Below, piece after piece: positions 1 to 8,769 of a stretch of DNA of 38,482 nt. Positions within the stretch are counted from its first letter, which is position 1. Each line of letters starts with the position of its first letter. Below the pieces are notes generated by a model, which saw only the letters and a list, made by a program, of their open reading frames with translations, searched no databases and was not told where the DNA came from. A program made the translations under genes and the position numbers. Location of the stretch: the NCBI GenBank assembly GCA_014240275.1, contig JAAZXH010000025.1, positions 1 to 38,482 of the forward strand, read 5' to 3'. The DNA comes from Candidatus Peregrinibacteria bacterium. Lineage in GTDB: Bacteria > Patescibacteriota > Gracilibacteria > UBA1369 > GCA-2718715.

Positions 1-110
1 AGGTGTATAAGAACAAAAAGATGATATTAGCCTAATGTTAATAAAGAAGATTTAAATGTTATAGTCAAGAAAAACTAAAAGGATAGAAAGCTTTTTTGGG
101 CTGATTAAGT

Positions 111-116
111 TATAAT
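111..116 (+). promoter_or_regulatory. predicted -10 box of glyA
   Basis: A perfect TATAAT lies 22 bases before the glyA ATG. No convincing -35 hexamer is seen at 16-18 bases upstream. The rest of positions 1-138 is AT-rich and shows no gene or RNA that I can recognise. Confidence 0.5.
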
Positions 117-138
117 TAAAACAACTTTAAATATCACT

Positions 139-1383
139 ATGAATCATATTATTGACCAAGACCCAAAAATTTTTAAATTAATTGAAGGGGAAAAAAAAAG
201 AGAGCAAGAAGTTATACGCCTCATTCCCTCCGAAAACTACGCTTCTAAAGCTGTAATGGAAGCAAGCGGCAGCGTGTTTACCAATAAATATTCCGAAGGG
301 TATCCAGGTAAACGTTATTACGAAGGCCAAGAATTTATTGATGAAGTTGAAACTACAGCCTGCCAACGGGCCTGCCAATTATTTCATATGGATCACGCTA
401 ATGTCCAACCTTACTCTGGGTCCCCTGCTAATCAAGCTGCTTTTTTAGCATTACTTGAGCCGAACGATAAAATTCTAGGTTTAAAACTATCCGAAGGAGG
501 TCATTTAACCCATGGTTACAAATTAAATTTTTCAGCTAAATTCTTTAATTCAGAATCTTACACAGTTGACCCTAAAACCCACCAAATTGATTACGATAAA
601 ATTTTAGATCAAGCCTTAAAATTCCAACCAAAATTAATTATTGCAGGATATACCGCTTACCCGCGCACTATTGACTTTGCCAAATTTCGAGAAATTTGCG
701 ATAGGGTAGGTGCCTACCTTTTGGCAGACATTTCTCATATCAACGCTCTTTGTATTAGTGGTGACCACCCACATCCTGCCCCTTATGCCGATATTATTAC
801 AACCACTACCCACAAGGCATTAAGAGGGCCTCGTGGTGGCCTAATTTTATGTAAAAAAGAGCATGCCAGCAAAGTAGACAAAGCTATTATGCCAGGCCTT
901 CAAGGCGGCCCCCACAACCATATTACAGCAGCGAAAGCCGTTGCCTTTAAAGAAGCTTTGTCAGGAGAGTTTCAAACTTACGCTCATCAAATTTACTTAA
1001 ATGCCCAGGCTCTTGCTAAAGCCCTTTTAGGTAGAGGGTTTAATTTAGTCTCGGGTGGAACCGATACTCATTTAATTATTATTAATGCTATAGCAAGTTT
1101 TAAAATTAATGGTAAGGATTATGCCAAAGCCTTATATCGAGCTGGGCTTGAAACCAACTACAATACTGTCCCTTTTGACCCAAACCCACCAATGAATCCA
1201 TCAGGTGTACGTATCGGAACACCAGCAGTTACTACCCTAGGGATGAAAGAATCAGACATGGAATTTATAGCAGCCAAAATGTTACAAGTTGCCCAAAACA
1301 TCAACGATGAAGGAGTCTTAAACCATATCCGCCAAGAGGTCCAAGAGTATATGAAACAGTACGACTTTAGCCGCTTTATCTAA
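139..1383 (+). CDS. glyA: serine hydroxymethyltransferase
   Basis: PLP enzyme that interconverts serine and glycine while charging tetrahydrofolate with a one-carbon unit, in the cytoplasm. At 414 aa it has normal family length. The N-terminal substrate motif IPSENYAS is at about residues 29-36. The PLP-lysine motif TTTTHKALRGPRGG is intact, with the Schiff-base Lys at 226. The Asp/His pair of the usual 'DMAH' motif is present as DISH (197-200). The following loop is diverged from the common IAGLVA form (INALCI). The ATG at 139 has no Shine-Dalgarno but sits just downstream of a TATAAT. The 5-formyl-THF cyclo-ligase at 4037-4594 belongs to the same folate pathway. Confidence 0.97.
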   Translation: MNHIIDQDPKIFKLIEGEKKREQEVIRLIPSENYASKAVMEASGSVFTNKYSEGYPGKRYYEGQEFIDEVETTACQRACQLFHMDHANVQPYSGSPANQAAFLALLEPNDKILGLKLSEGGHLTHGYKLNFSAKFFNSESYTVDPKTHQIDYDKILDQALKFQPKLIIAGYTAYPRTIDFAKFREICDRVGAYLLADISHINALCISGDHPHPAPYADIITTTTHKALRGPRGGLILCKKEHASKVDKAIMPGLQGGPHNHITAAKAVAFKEALSGEFQTYAHQIYLNAQALAKALLGRGFNLVSGGTDTHLIIINAIASFKINGKDYAKALYRAGLETNYNTVPFDPNPPMNPSGVRIGTPAVTTLGMKESDMEFIAAKMLQVAQNINDEGVLNHIRQEVQEYMKQYDFSRFI

Positions 1384-1384
1384 C

Positions 1385-1413
1385 TTGAAAAAATCTATAA
1401 ATTATGTTATATT
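1385..1413 (+). promoter_or_regulatory. sigma70-type promoter for the 467-aa gene
   Basis: TTGAAA (1385-1390), a 17-base spacer, then TATATT (1408-1413). It overlaps the end of glyA and predicts a leader of about 20 bases before the ATG at 1440. Confidence 0.65.
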
Positions 1414-1439
1414 AACTTAATGTAGTTTAGTTCCATTCC

Positions 1440-2843
1440 ATGATTTACAAAAAAAGTAATCCTTCAGTTTCATCAGATTCTTTAGGACCAAATGAAAATA
1501 CAGGCGAAATTAATGAAAATTACAAACTACTGACCAGGCTAGAGGAACAACGGGAGGAGATCGAAAGTATATCAAGGGTTTTTACTGAACAAATAGAACA
1601 ACTTACATCGCCAGACCTTAGTAATCTAGATAGTTTTTTTCAGAATGTACAAGGTATTGATCAGGAAAAATGGAAAGGTTTTGCAGATTTAGCTAAAGGC
1701 CTTTTGGAAAAATATGATACGTGGACAACGCAGTACATAGATTTTGAAAACCGAATCGGTTTATTAGAAGCAGTCAATGAGGATAGGGTTCATGAATTAT
1801 TTGCATCCAATCAGACTATAAAATTTCCTACAGTTCCAAATTTAGCAATCCTTATCAAGGCAGCCAAAGCTGATCTAGCAGGTTTTCAAGAGTTAATTCA
1901 AGTACAGCGTATGGATAGTTTGGAAACTCAAGCTCATTACTTTAGTCGAGAAATTATTAGTCAGCAACTTGTTGGCAAATATCCGCATTTATTTGATCCT
2001 ATGCAAGCAGGTCAGGCAGAGCGTGAAGTGGTGAATATCGCAGCGCATATTTATAATTTAAATCATGAGGATTTTTCCAGGCAACTTGCAGAGTTTAACT
2101 TTCTGAATACTCCAAACGATCTATATAACTCTATTCAAAATGTGGTTGTAGCTATTTTACTTCAAGGTCAAACGCCAGTATTTGAATTTAGTTTCAGACA
2201 AGCTCAAGATCCATATAATGATTTTGAATACCTGCGAATACCCAGCTTACGAATTTCAGATTCTACCAACAAAAAGCTATTATCTCTAGATTTTTCTGAT
2301 TATTTTGTACCTAGGTTGTTTGATAGCGAGCGCTATGAATTTGAGAACGCTACTATTTTTGATGCTTACGATAAAAAGTCATCTGAAGCCAAGCAGCATG
2401 CTAAAATTCTTGCATATAATAAATTAAAACAAAAACAAAAAGAATTTTATGAATCCAAATTTGTAAAGCCAATGTTAGAGCAGTGTTTTTATAATTTTCA
2501 TAGCACATTATATAGAAATATCGAAAGTGCTATTGGAGATTATCCAGTTGAACAACGTAAGTCATTAATGAAAAAAATCCTTCGACATATTGTGTCTCTC
2601 AACCCTTCCCAAACAAAATTTAGCGCTTGGGCTTTAGAAAATAAAGAACCACAATCCATGTCTAAAGAAGAATTAAAATCTACCATAGGCATTTTAAGTG
2701 ATATGCATTTTGGATTAGGTAAAAAAGAACAAAAGCAACCTGATGCCAAGCAAGATGGTTATCATCGCACTTATGATGAACTAAATCAAAAAAAATATGC
2801 TATCACCCAGTTGTTGGTTGACAGTCTTAATCTAATGGACTAA
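1440..2843 (+). CDS. hypothetical protein, 467 aa
   Basis: I do not recognise this family. The protein is acidic and polar with no signal peptide or membrane segment, so it is probably cytoplasmic. Residues about 25-60 are Glu/Gln-rich and look like a short coiled coil. The middle (about 150-290) is mixed alpha/beta-like. Residues about 320-360 are Lys/Gln-rich helix. The C-terminal tail (about 420-445) is Lys/Gln/Asp-rich and probably disordered. It has its own promoter. Its TAA shares bases with the TAG of the convergent htrA gene (2840-2843), so no terminator lies between them. Confidence 0.8.
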   Translation: MIYKKSNPSVSSDSLGPNENTGEINENYKLLTRLEEQREEIESISRVFTEQIEQLTSPDLSNLDSFFQNVQGIDQEKWKGFADLAKGLLEKYDTWTTQYIDFENRIGLLEAVNEDRVHELFASNQTIKFPTVPNLAILIKAAKADLAGFQELIQVQRMDSLETQAHYFSREIISQQLVGKYPHLFDPMQAGQAEREVVNIAAHIYNLNHEDFSRQLAEFNFLNTPNDLYNSIQNVVVAILLQGQTPVFEFSFRQAQDPYNDFEYLRIPSLRISDSTNKKLLSLDFSDYFVPRLFDSERYEFENATIFDAYDKKSSEAKQHAKILAYNKLKQKQKEFYESKFVKPMLEQCFYNFHSTLYRNIESAIGDYPVEQRKSLMKKILRHIVSLNPSQTKFSAWALENKEPQSMSKEELKSTIGILSDMHFGLGKKEQKQPDAKQDGYHRTYDELNQKKYAITQLLVDSLNLMD

Positions 2844-4033
2844 GAGCTAAGATCCACCTCAAATAATTTTACTTGGAATTTCAATCTCTGCTTGTTTCTC
2901 AAAACTGTCAGCTCTAAACTTTCACCCACGGTATATTGTTGAATTAATTGAGAAAGAGTTTGGTTTTCATCAATACTTTTTCCATCTACCTCTAAGATGA
3001 TATCGTTAGCTTTAATTCCAGCTTTAAAAGCAGGCGAATCTGTTACTATGGCAGGAATTTGTTTCACAGGATCATCAGAGAGTAAAGCACCGTTTTCAAC
3101 AGGCAGATTTAAAGTTTTAGCGAGTTTTGGTGTTATTTCCACATAACGCACTCCAAGCGCTGGGCGAATGATACGACCGTGTTCCAAAACAGAATCAACA
3201 ACGGTTTTAGCTTCATTAATAGGAATAGCAAACCCAATGCCATCCGCACTTTGAGCTACCGCGGTATTAATACCAACCACTTGACCAGATAAGTTAACTA
3301 AAGGACCACCTGAATTACCTGGGTTTATAGAGGCATCAGTTTGTAAGAGGTCTGAAAGTTTGGAGGATTGTCCTCGTCCATCCGAAGCTTGTATGGTTCT
3401 TCCTAGGCCAGAAATAATTCCAAAGGTAGTGGTGTTTGAAAATTCACTAAGGGCATTACCAATTGCAATTACCCGGCTACCAACTTTTAAGGCTTTCGAA
3501 TCACCAAGTTTTGCAATTTGCAGGTCACTTGGTTTTTCGTTACGTTCTTCGTTAAGGTAGAGCTGGATCACAGCTAAGTCAGATACAGGATCTAAAGATA
3601 CAACCGTTGCATAAAGTTTAGTACCATCCGCTAAAATCACAGTATACTCTGCGTTGCTATCTACAACCACATGCTTGTTAGTTAACACTAGGCCATCTTC
3701 TTTAATAATAAACCCAGTTCCACCACCAATTTTTCGTTTAACCGGGTCTGGACTCACTGGTGCTTGCTGAAAAGGTCCAAAGAAGTCAAAGAACCCAAAA
3801 GGAGACTGCATTTGCTGAAACTCTTTTGAAGCAACTATGCTTACAACAGCCGGTGTGACTAGTTCTATGGCATCAATTAAATTTGATGATTCATAAACAA
3901 TAGTTTCAGTTTTAGTTATTTGTGCATTGTCGATCTGTTGGATTTGAAAGTTCCAGAATGTGAAACTCACTATCAAAGAAACAGCTATAGAAACTCCTAA
4001 GGTACTTAAAATCAATTTTAATTCTTTTGACAT
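2840..4033 (-). CDS. htrA: HtrA/DegP-like serine protease
   Basis: Membrane-anchored S1C-family quality-control protease. Residues about 8-28 form a single hydrophobic N-terminal helix that should anchor the enzyme outside the membrane. The trypsin-like catalytic triad is complete: His121 in TNKHVV, Asp152 in SDLAV, and Ser241 in NPGNSGGP. One PDZ domain follows (about 292-385, beginning RPALGV, with GIKANDIILEVDG near its end). At 397 aa it is the usual length for single-PDZ HtrA. It is the last gene of a leftward run, 3 bases after the cyclo-ligase stop, with which it is probably co-transcribed. Confidence 0.95.
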   Translation of the reverse strand: MSKELKLILSTLGVSIAVSLIVSFTFWNFQIQQIDNAQITKTETIVYESSNLIDAIELVTPAVVSIVASKEFQQMQSPFGFFDFFGPFQQAPVSPDPVKRKIGGGTGFIIKEDGLVLTNKHVVVDSNAEYTVILADGTKLYATVVSLDPVSDLAVIQLYLNEERNEKPSDLQIAKLGDSKALKVGSRVIAIGNALSEFSNTTTFGIISGLGRTIQASDGRGQSSKLSDLLQTDASINPGNSGGPLVNLSGQVVGINTAVAQSADGIGFAIPINEAKTVVDSVLEHGRIIRPALGVRYVEITPKLAKTLNLPVENGALLSDDPVKQIPAIVTDSPAFKAGIKANDIILEVDGKSIDENQTLSQLIQQYTVGESLELTVLRNKQRLKFQVKLFEVDLSS

Positions 4034-4036
4034 ATT

Positions 4037-4594
4037 CTATAAATTAAATCTATAAACATTTTGATTGGTAACCAGAATATCTACCTTTTGATCGTGCGGC
4101 TCGGCCTCAAAGTTGATATTGTATTGATATTCATAGGCGACTCCAACTTTTAAACCTGTAATGTTTGCTAGTAGTTTGTCGTAAAAACCTCTACCAAAAC
4201 CCACTCTATCACCATGGATTGTAAAAGCTAAACCTGGTACTAAAATAACATCAAATTCAGTTTGGTCAGTTACATGAAAGTGCGGTTTAGGTTCAAAAAC
4301 CTGGAGTTGATTTTGTTCTACATCTTCTAGGTCTCGGATTTCACAAATATCCAATCTGTCTCCATTAATTCTTGGCAAGAAAAGGCGCGCACCTCTTATC
4401 AAACACTCTTTCATGTAGTTCTGAATTTGAGGTTCAGAAGCAGTTGGGTAAAAAGCAAGTACAGACTTCCCTTTGTGCATACGAGCCACCTCAAAAAAGT
4501 TTTCTGCAATTTTTTCATCCCAAACAGTTTTTTCTATTTTCGATACTTTTGTACGTTGTTTGATGATCTGACGACGGATTTCTACTTTATTCAT
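4037..4594 (-). CDS. fau: 5-formyltetrahydrofolate cyclo-ligase
   Basis: Converts 5-formyl-THF to 5,10-methenyl-THF using ATP, returning stored folate to the one-carbon pool. At 185 aa it fits the family. The N-terminus begins with the typical R-x-x-hydrophobic helix (IRRQIIKQR). The family signature PGLAF...GDRVGFGRGFYDK (about residues 130-150) is clear, as is the FYPTASEP segment (64-71). It lies between the exonuclease (4-base gap) and htrA (3-base gap) in a leftward operon. Functionally it pairs with glyA about 3 kb away, because SHMT can produce 5-formyl-THF as a side product. Confidence 0.92.
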   Translation of the reverse strand: MNKVEIRRQIIKQRTKVSKIEKTVWDEKIAENFFEVARMHKGKSVLAFYPTASEPQIQNYMKECLIRGARLFLPRINGDRLDICEIRDLEDVEQNQLQVFEPKPHFHVTDQTEFDVILVPGLAFTIHGDRVGFGRGFYDKLLANITGLKVGVAYEYQYNINFEAEPHDQKVDILVTNQNVYRFNL

Positions 4595-4598
4595 AAAT

Positions 4599-5813
4599 TC
4601 AAATTATATCTTTCCATATTATATTTTCTTTTTTTAGAAATGCCAAGTGGTTTAAAATAATTTTAACAGTTCTAAAATCTACAGTCTGGTTTGTGATCAA
4701 GCCTGAACTAACATAGTTCGCACTATGCACAAACCCCAGGTAGGTATAGTTATATAATACTAAAAATTTATTCCCAGAGGGAATTAACAGCATTTTATTT
4801 GGCCAAGATGGTAAGCTGCCCTCCCATTGTAAAGGTAATGTAGTTGCCTTAAACAAATCTTCAAATTCCTGGCCAAAACTCATATCGGAACCTTTGTTAT
4901 TAGTAAAGATTCCAGTTACTGTTTGTTCTACGGGATGTTCAGGAGCTGGAGAATCTAGTGGATGAGACACTGAAAATTTTTGTACTTTATGGTGCGCATA
5001 TTTGGGCTTGAGTTTTTTGACTGCTTCAATTTCTCTGAGCTTAGCCTCCAGCTCAGAATTACAAACTTCATATACAATCTCTGACACTGTACTGTAGATT
5101 TGCTTTTTATCAGACCTGTTGGCTTTGTAAAAAATTTGCTTTACTCTATTGTGTAGATTTTTACTTCTACCTACTATCAAACATTTCTGGTTGATAAAAA
5201 ACTTATAAACACCAGTTTTACGGGGTGCTTTCTTAATTTGTTCTACAACCTTTGTATGTAATTTGTTTTGCTTGAATCTATTCACAAATTTATTAATGTC
5301 GGTGTCTGCAAATTGATTTTCAAATTCAGTCCATAGCTTAAAAATTACTTCGCAGTCTCCCAAGGCTCTGTGTCGCCTGTCATTATCAATCGCTATATTA
5401 AGGTTGTTGATAACTGCATCTAAATTGTGTTTTGTTGCATTTGGAAAAAGCTGCTTAGATACTTGAATTGAGCAAAGTTTATCTGTGTTGAGATTAAATC
5501 CATGTACTCCTAAGTGGTGCTTTAAAAAATTATAGTCAAAACCAACATTATGGGCTACAAAAGTAGCGTCTTTAATTAAGTCATATATTGTACGAGCTTG
5601 CATTTTAAAACGTGGTTGTTGACTTAGCATTGACGGCTTTATACCAGTTAGGTTCTGAATGAAGTTTGGTATTGCTTTAAAAGGTTTAAAGAGCTGGTTG
5701 TAAGTTTCTTTGAGTTTTCCATCTTGGTAAATTAGGATCCCAACTTCAATAATTTCATCATTGGAGTAACTAGAACCGTTAGTTTCGATATCAACAAATG
5801 CAATTTTATTCAT
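4599..5813 (-). CDS. DnaQ-like 3'-5' exonuclease fused to GIY-YIG domain
   Basis: Two nuclease domains in one 404-aa protein. Residues 1-165 are a DEDDh exonuclease of the DnaQ/Pol III epsilon type: DIE (Asp8, Glu10), the HNVGFDY segment (Asp93) and HRALGD (His148, Asp153). Residues about 197-275 resemble the UvrC/Cho GIY-YIG nuclease: GVY (201-203), IVG (213-215), a basic NLHNRV helix, and a Glu at about 261-263 before LKPKY. The C-terminal 120 residues are not recognised. Such fusions are known in bacteria and are thought to act in DNA repair. The gene starts inside the end of bcp (8-base overlap), implying coupled translation. Confidence 0.88.
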   Translation of the reverse strand: MNKIAFVDIETNGSSYSNDEIIEVGILIYQDGKLKETYNQLFKPFKAIPNFIQNLTGIKPSMLSQQPRFKMQARTIYDLIKDATFVAHNVGFDYNFLKHHLGVHGFNLNTDKLCSIQVSKQLFPNATKHNLDAVINNLNIAIDNDRRHRALGDCEVIFKLWTEFENQFADTDINKFVNRFKQNKLHTKVVEQIKKAPRKTGVYKFFINQKCLIVGRSKNLHNRVKQIFYKANRSDKKQIYSTVSEIVYEVCNSELEAKLREIEAVKKLKPKYAHHKVQKFSVSHPLDSPAPEHPVEQTVTGIFTNNKGSDMSFGQEFEDLFKATTLPLQWEGSLPSWPNKMLLIPSGNKFLVLYNYTYLGFVHSANYVSSGLITNQTVDFRTVKIILNHLAFLKKENIIWKDII

Positions 5814-6234
5814 GAATTGAGTTTAGTACATCTTGAGCAAAACTATTAACCTTAATCTTATCAAAGATTTTAATGATTTTACCACTTTCATCTATTAAAT
5901 ATGCGATTCGCTTCGTTCTAAGAAGGTCTACTGCATTATACTTTTTATGTAGTTCTAATTCAGAATCAACAACTAAAGGAAAATTTAACTGGTATTTCTC
6001 AATAAAATTCAGGTGACTTTTAGCACTATTTTTAGAAACACCTAATACAGAGATATTGGCACTCCTTAAATCTGACATCGTATCTCTCAAGCTGCATGCT
6101 TGTTTGGTACAACCGGGAGTATTGTCTCTGGGGTAAAAATACAAAAGTAGTTTTTTCCGGTTATAATCGCTAAGCTTTACGGAATCGCCATTTTCTATTT
6201 TAGTTTCAAAGTCTGGAGCTAGTTGATTAAGCAT
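5806..6234 (-). CDS. bcp: peroxiredoxin, Bcp/PrxQ type
   Basis: Thiol peroxidase that reduces hydrogen peroxide and organic hydroperoxides in the cytoplasm. At 142 aa it is slightly shorter than typical (about 150). The peroxidatic Cys42 lies in NTPGCT and the resolving Cys47 follows five residues later (TKQAC), the PrxQ arrangement. YPRDNTP and the conserved Arg in LLRTKRIAYLI are present. It is the first gene of the operon bcp > exonuclease > cyclo-ligase > htrA and overlaps the next gene by 8 bases. Confidence 0.95.
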   Translation of the reverse strand: MLNQLAPDFETKIENGDSVKLSDYNRKKLLLYFYPRDNTPGCTKQACSLRDTMSDLRSANISVLGVSKNSAKSHLNFIEKYQLNFPLVVDSELELHKKYNAVDLLRTKRIAYLIDESGKIIKIFDKIKVNSFAQDVLNSIHE

Positions 6235-6258
6235 AATTGCAAGTCTTTAAACACAGAA

Positions 6259-6287
6259 ATCCTATCATTTTTTTTAAAAAAAAGCAA
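6259..6287 (-). promoter_or_regulatory. predicted promoter of the bcp-htrA operon
   Basis: Read on the minus strand: TTGCTT (6287-6282), a 17-base spacer made almost wholly of T8/A8 runs, then TAGGAT (6264-6259). The leader to the bcp ATG would be about 18 bases. The T/A tract could add bending; this is inferred from the sequence only. Confidence 0.5.
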
Positions 6288-6329
6288 TCGCAGTACAGTT
6301 GAGATCAACTTCCTGTCAAAAGAAAAATC

Positions 6330-6358
6330 TTGCCCAAAACTCAAGAACTTTGAATAAT
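6330..6358 (+). promoter_or_regulatory. predicted promoter of the 250-aa gene
   Basis: TTGCCC (6330-6335), 17-base spacer, AATAAT (6353-6358), about 22 bases before the ATG at 6381. Confidence 0.45.
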
Positions 6359-6380
6359 TGAAACGAATTTAAAATACTTT

Positions 6381-7133
6381 ATGCCAAAAGATCCAAACTG
6401 GAACAGTGCAGAGTTACTTACAATATTAAGAGACACTCCAGACCCAGTAAAAATTCATCAAGGGTTGGTTGATCAAATAAAGTCCAGCACTGAGGAAGCT
6501 TTAAATAATCCAGAGGTTTCAAAAATCAACTTGCAAATTAATAAACTAGCAATAGCAGAGGAGTCAAAAGATTACCTTAAAGGCAACCCTGATGTATTTA
6601 ACAGCCCACAATATGCAGAACTAATTATCAAACTACTAGAATCATTTCAAAGCCTAGAGTACGTTATGAGTTTACATAACAAAAGTAAGGGCGATTTGAA
6701 TATTTTATCTTCATTAGTGAGGTTGTCTAATCTTTCAAAAAAGCAAGATCGTCATATGTTACCACAGTTAATTTCTGAAATTTTAAGGCTATATTCAACT
6801 AGGCTATCTAATATTCAAGATTACGAGGCCTTTCTTGCTAAAAACTTAGAGGCAGTTTGTATCTATGAAAATTTTGAATTGATTCAGACTTTAGTATTTA
6901 AATTCAAAAGAGATATAGAGCATATTGCAAACTTATTTATGAATCACGAGGTGAATTATATTAAGGCCAGGGTACTAGAAGAGCAATTACAAATTACTCC
7001 CTTTGGATTTAGGCCAGAAGTAATTTTTGAGCAAAGCTCTTATGAAATATATTTAAGTACAAACCGCCTGTCAGACACCTTACTTGCACGATGCAGTTTT
7101 ATAGGTTTCTGTGTCGATCAACTAATAAAATAG
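6381..7133 (+). CDS. hypothetical protein, 250 aa
   Basis: Family not recognised. It is a soluble, mostly helical protein by composition: long runs of Leu/Ile/Lys/Glu, no signal peptide, no membrane helix and no recognisable catalytic motif. It is flanked by a plausible upstream promoter and, 2 bases after its stop, the 3' end of the convergent tRNA-Leu gene. It is not visibly related to the other unknown proteins in the window. Confidence 0.75.
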   Translation: MPKDPNWNSAELLTILRDTPDPVKIHQGLVDQIKSSTEEALNNPEVSKINLQINKLAIAEESKDYLKGNPDVFNSPQYAELIIKLLESFQSLEYVMSLHNKSKGDLNILSSLVRLSNLSKKQDRHMLPQLISEILRLYSTRLSNIQDYEAFLAKNLEAVCIYENFELIQTLVFKFKRDIEHIANLFMNHEVNYIKARVLEEQLQITPFGFRPEVIFEQSSYEIYLSTNRLSDTLLARCSFIGFCVDQLIK

Positions 7134-7135
7134 AT

Positions 7136-7222
7136 TGGTGCACCAGAGAGGACTTGAACCTCCACCTTCTAACGAAGACTAGCCCCTCAAGCTAGCGCGT
7201 CTACCAATTCCGCCACTGGTGC
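7136..7222 (-). tRNA. tRNA-Leu (GAG)
   Basis: Folds as a class II tRNA with a long variable arm. The 7-bp acceptor stem is GCACCAG/CTGGTGC, followed by discriminator A and an encoded CCA. The anticodon stem CTAGC/GCTAG encloses the loop TTGAGGG, giving anticodon GAG. The T arm contains GTTCAAGTC. The CCA is genomic. A TATAAT lies upstream at 7233-7238. Confidence 0.96.
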
Positions 7223-7232
7223 AAAATGCAAA

Positions 7233-7238
7233 ATTATA
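7233..7238 (-). promoter_or_regulatory. predicted -10 box of tRNA-Leu
   Basis: Minus-strand TATAAT ending 10 bases before the tRNA 5' end. No good -35 hexamer is found at standard spacing. Confidence 0.5.
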
Positions 7239-7274
7239 GTAGACTTATATTAGTTAAAATGCAAATCCAATTTT

Positions 7275-8225
7275 ATGGGCATTCAAAGCAATCCAAATTT
7301 ATCTGATTTTCTTGATAGCTTAGCAGCTAACCTCAAAAATCCAAATCAAATTAGCCAGCTAGAAAAAACTTTTATCCACCGGCCAGCTAGCTTTCGAGTT
7401 AACACCTTAAAAGCTAAAGAGCAAGGGGTGATTAACAGTTTAGCAAAACAAAAAATTAAAGCCCACAAATGGAGGTTTCCAAATTCCTACTATATTGATT
7501 ATAAACTTACTAAAACTCTGCAAAAGACCAAAGAGTTCAAACAGGGGCTGCTTTATATGCAAAGTTTCGCATCTATGCTACCGGTTATTATTTTAGATCC
7601 AAGAGCTGGTGAAAACATCTTAGATGTAACCGCGGCCCCAGGCTCTAAAACCTCACAAATTGCGAGCCTTACTCAAAACCAAGGCAGTCTTGATGCTGTA
7701 GAGTTAGATTTTAAAAGGCATCAGCGTTTATTAAAAAACCTAAAGTTACTAAACGTAGACTTAGAGAATTACTGCCAAACCTATCAACAAAACGCTTTAC
7801 ACTTTTTAGAAAACAATCCACAGAAAACCTACGACAAAATCCTACTTGATGCACCCTGTAGCTCAAGTGCCAAAATTATATTAAACGATTCCAGTAGCTT
7901 TCAACACATTACTCCAAATTTTGTAAGTAAGTTGGCTCGATTGCAAAGCCAGCTTCTTCAGGCGGCCTTCAAGCAACTCAAACCTAAGGGGTCCTTAGTT
8001 TACTCTACCTGTAGCTTAGACCCCCTAGAAAATCATTTACTTATTAGTGATTTTCTAGCCAACGAACCAAGCGCTAAATTACAACAAGTAGCAATGCCTG
8101 CAGTTGAAGGCTTAGAATATCAACTTGAGGTACCACAGAGGGTTATAGACCAAACCTTACAGGTGATGCCGAATAAATTTATTGAAAGTTTTTACGTCGC
8201 TCATTTAACTAAAATTCATGCTTGA
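7275..8225 (+). CDS. RsmB/NOP2-family RNA m5C methyltransferase
   Basis: Probable SAM-dependent cytosine-5 methyltransferase for rRNA or tRNA. SAM motif I is LDVTAAPGSKTSQ (residues 116-128). Motif IV is DAPCSSS with Cys195, and motif VI is STCSLDPLEN with the catalytic Cys246. These are the two cysteines of the RsmB/RsmF mechanism. The N-terminal part keeps the R-x-N-T-L element (41-45). At 316 aa it is a compact form without the NusB-like domain of RsmB, nearer to RsmF/YebU-type cores, so the exact RNA target cannot be read from sequence. It overlaps the next gene by 8 bases. Confidence 0.9.
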   Translation: MGIQSNPNLSDFLDSLAANLKNPNQISQLEKTFIHRPASFRVNTLKAKEQGVINSLAKQKIKAHKWRFPNSYYIDYKLTKTLQKTKEFKQGLLYMQSFASMLPVIILDPRAGENILDVTAAPGSKTSQIASLTQNQGSLDAVELDFKRHQRLLKNLKLLNVDLENYCQTYQQNALHFLENNPQKTYDKILLDAPCSSSAKIILNDSSSFQHITPNFVSKLARLQSQLLQAAFKQLKPKGSLVYSTCSLDPLENHLLISDFLANEPSAKLQQVAMPAVEGLEYQLEVPQRVIDQTLQVMPNKFIESFYVAHLTKIHA

Positions 8226-8769
8226 GATCCTTTGTTTATTAGGAGTTTTTATTTGCCTACTCTTTATGCCATTACCACCTTTATTGTTATTTCTGGTAGC
8301 TGTTTGTACGTTACCCGCAATTTATATGGCAGCTCAAAACGCACCATTTTTACCTTTTCCAAGAAAAAATCTGCAAGCTATTTTTTGCTATTTACAAGAA
8401 AATCATAAGTTAAAAGATAAGCACTTCGTAGACCTAGGTTGTGGCGATGGGAGAGTACTGCAATTAGCAAGTCAGGCCCAGCTGAAAGCCAGCGGATACG
8501 AGATTTCCTTTCTAACTTATTTGTTAGCAAAATTCGTAACTCGGAAAGATCCAAATATTAGTATATTTTTACAAGATTTTTGGAAGGTAGATTTTCAGCA
8601 GTGCGACATTATTTATACCTTTGCTCAAAAAAAACCAATGCTTAAATTTGCCAAAGAGGTTTGGCCAAACTTAAAAAGTCAGACGGTAGTAATCAGTGCG
8701 GCATTTCGTATGCACGGAGTTAAGCCTGACCATATTGGCGATGGGTATTTTGTGTATATTAAACCTTAA
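8218..8769 (+). CDS. membrane-anchored class I SAM methyltransferase (FAM173-like)
   Basis: 183 aa. Residues about 3-40 are strongly hydrophobic and form one or two membrane segments. A short linker ending in PFLPFPR follows, then a Rossmann-fold methyltransferase with motif I VDLGCGDGRV (about 72-81). A membrane helix, then a 'P-F-x-P-x-P' linker, then D-L-G-x-G-D-G-R is the arrangement of FAM173/ATPSc-KMT lysine methyltransferases and of many CPR proteins. A protein-lysine substrate is therefore possible but unproven. It overlaps the RNA methyltransferase upstream by 8 bases and is convergent with trhO, sharing 11 bases at the 3' ends. Confidence 0.82.
   Translation: MLEILCLLGVFICLLFMPLPPLLLFLVAVCTLPAIYMAAQNAPFLPFPRKNLQAIFCYLQENHKLKDKHFVDLGCGDGRVLQLASQAQLKASGYEISFLTYLLAKFVTRKDPNISIFLQDFWKVDFQQCDIIYTFAQKKPMLKFAKEVWPNLKSQTVVISAAFRMHGVKPDHIGDGYFVYIKP

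Noticed and set aside
7136-7222. tRNA-Leu as an integration site for a mobile element
   Set aside because: No repeated 3' tRNA fragment, integrase or transposase is present in the window.
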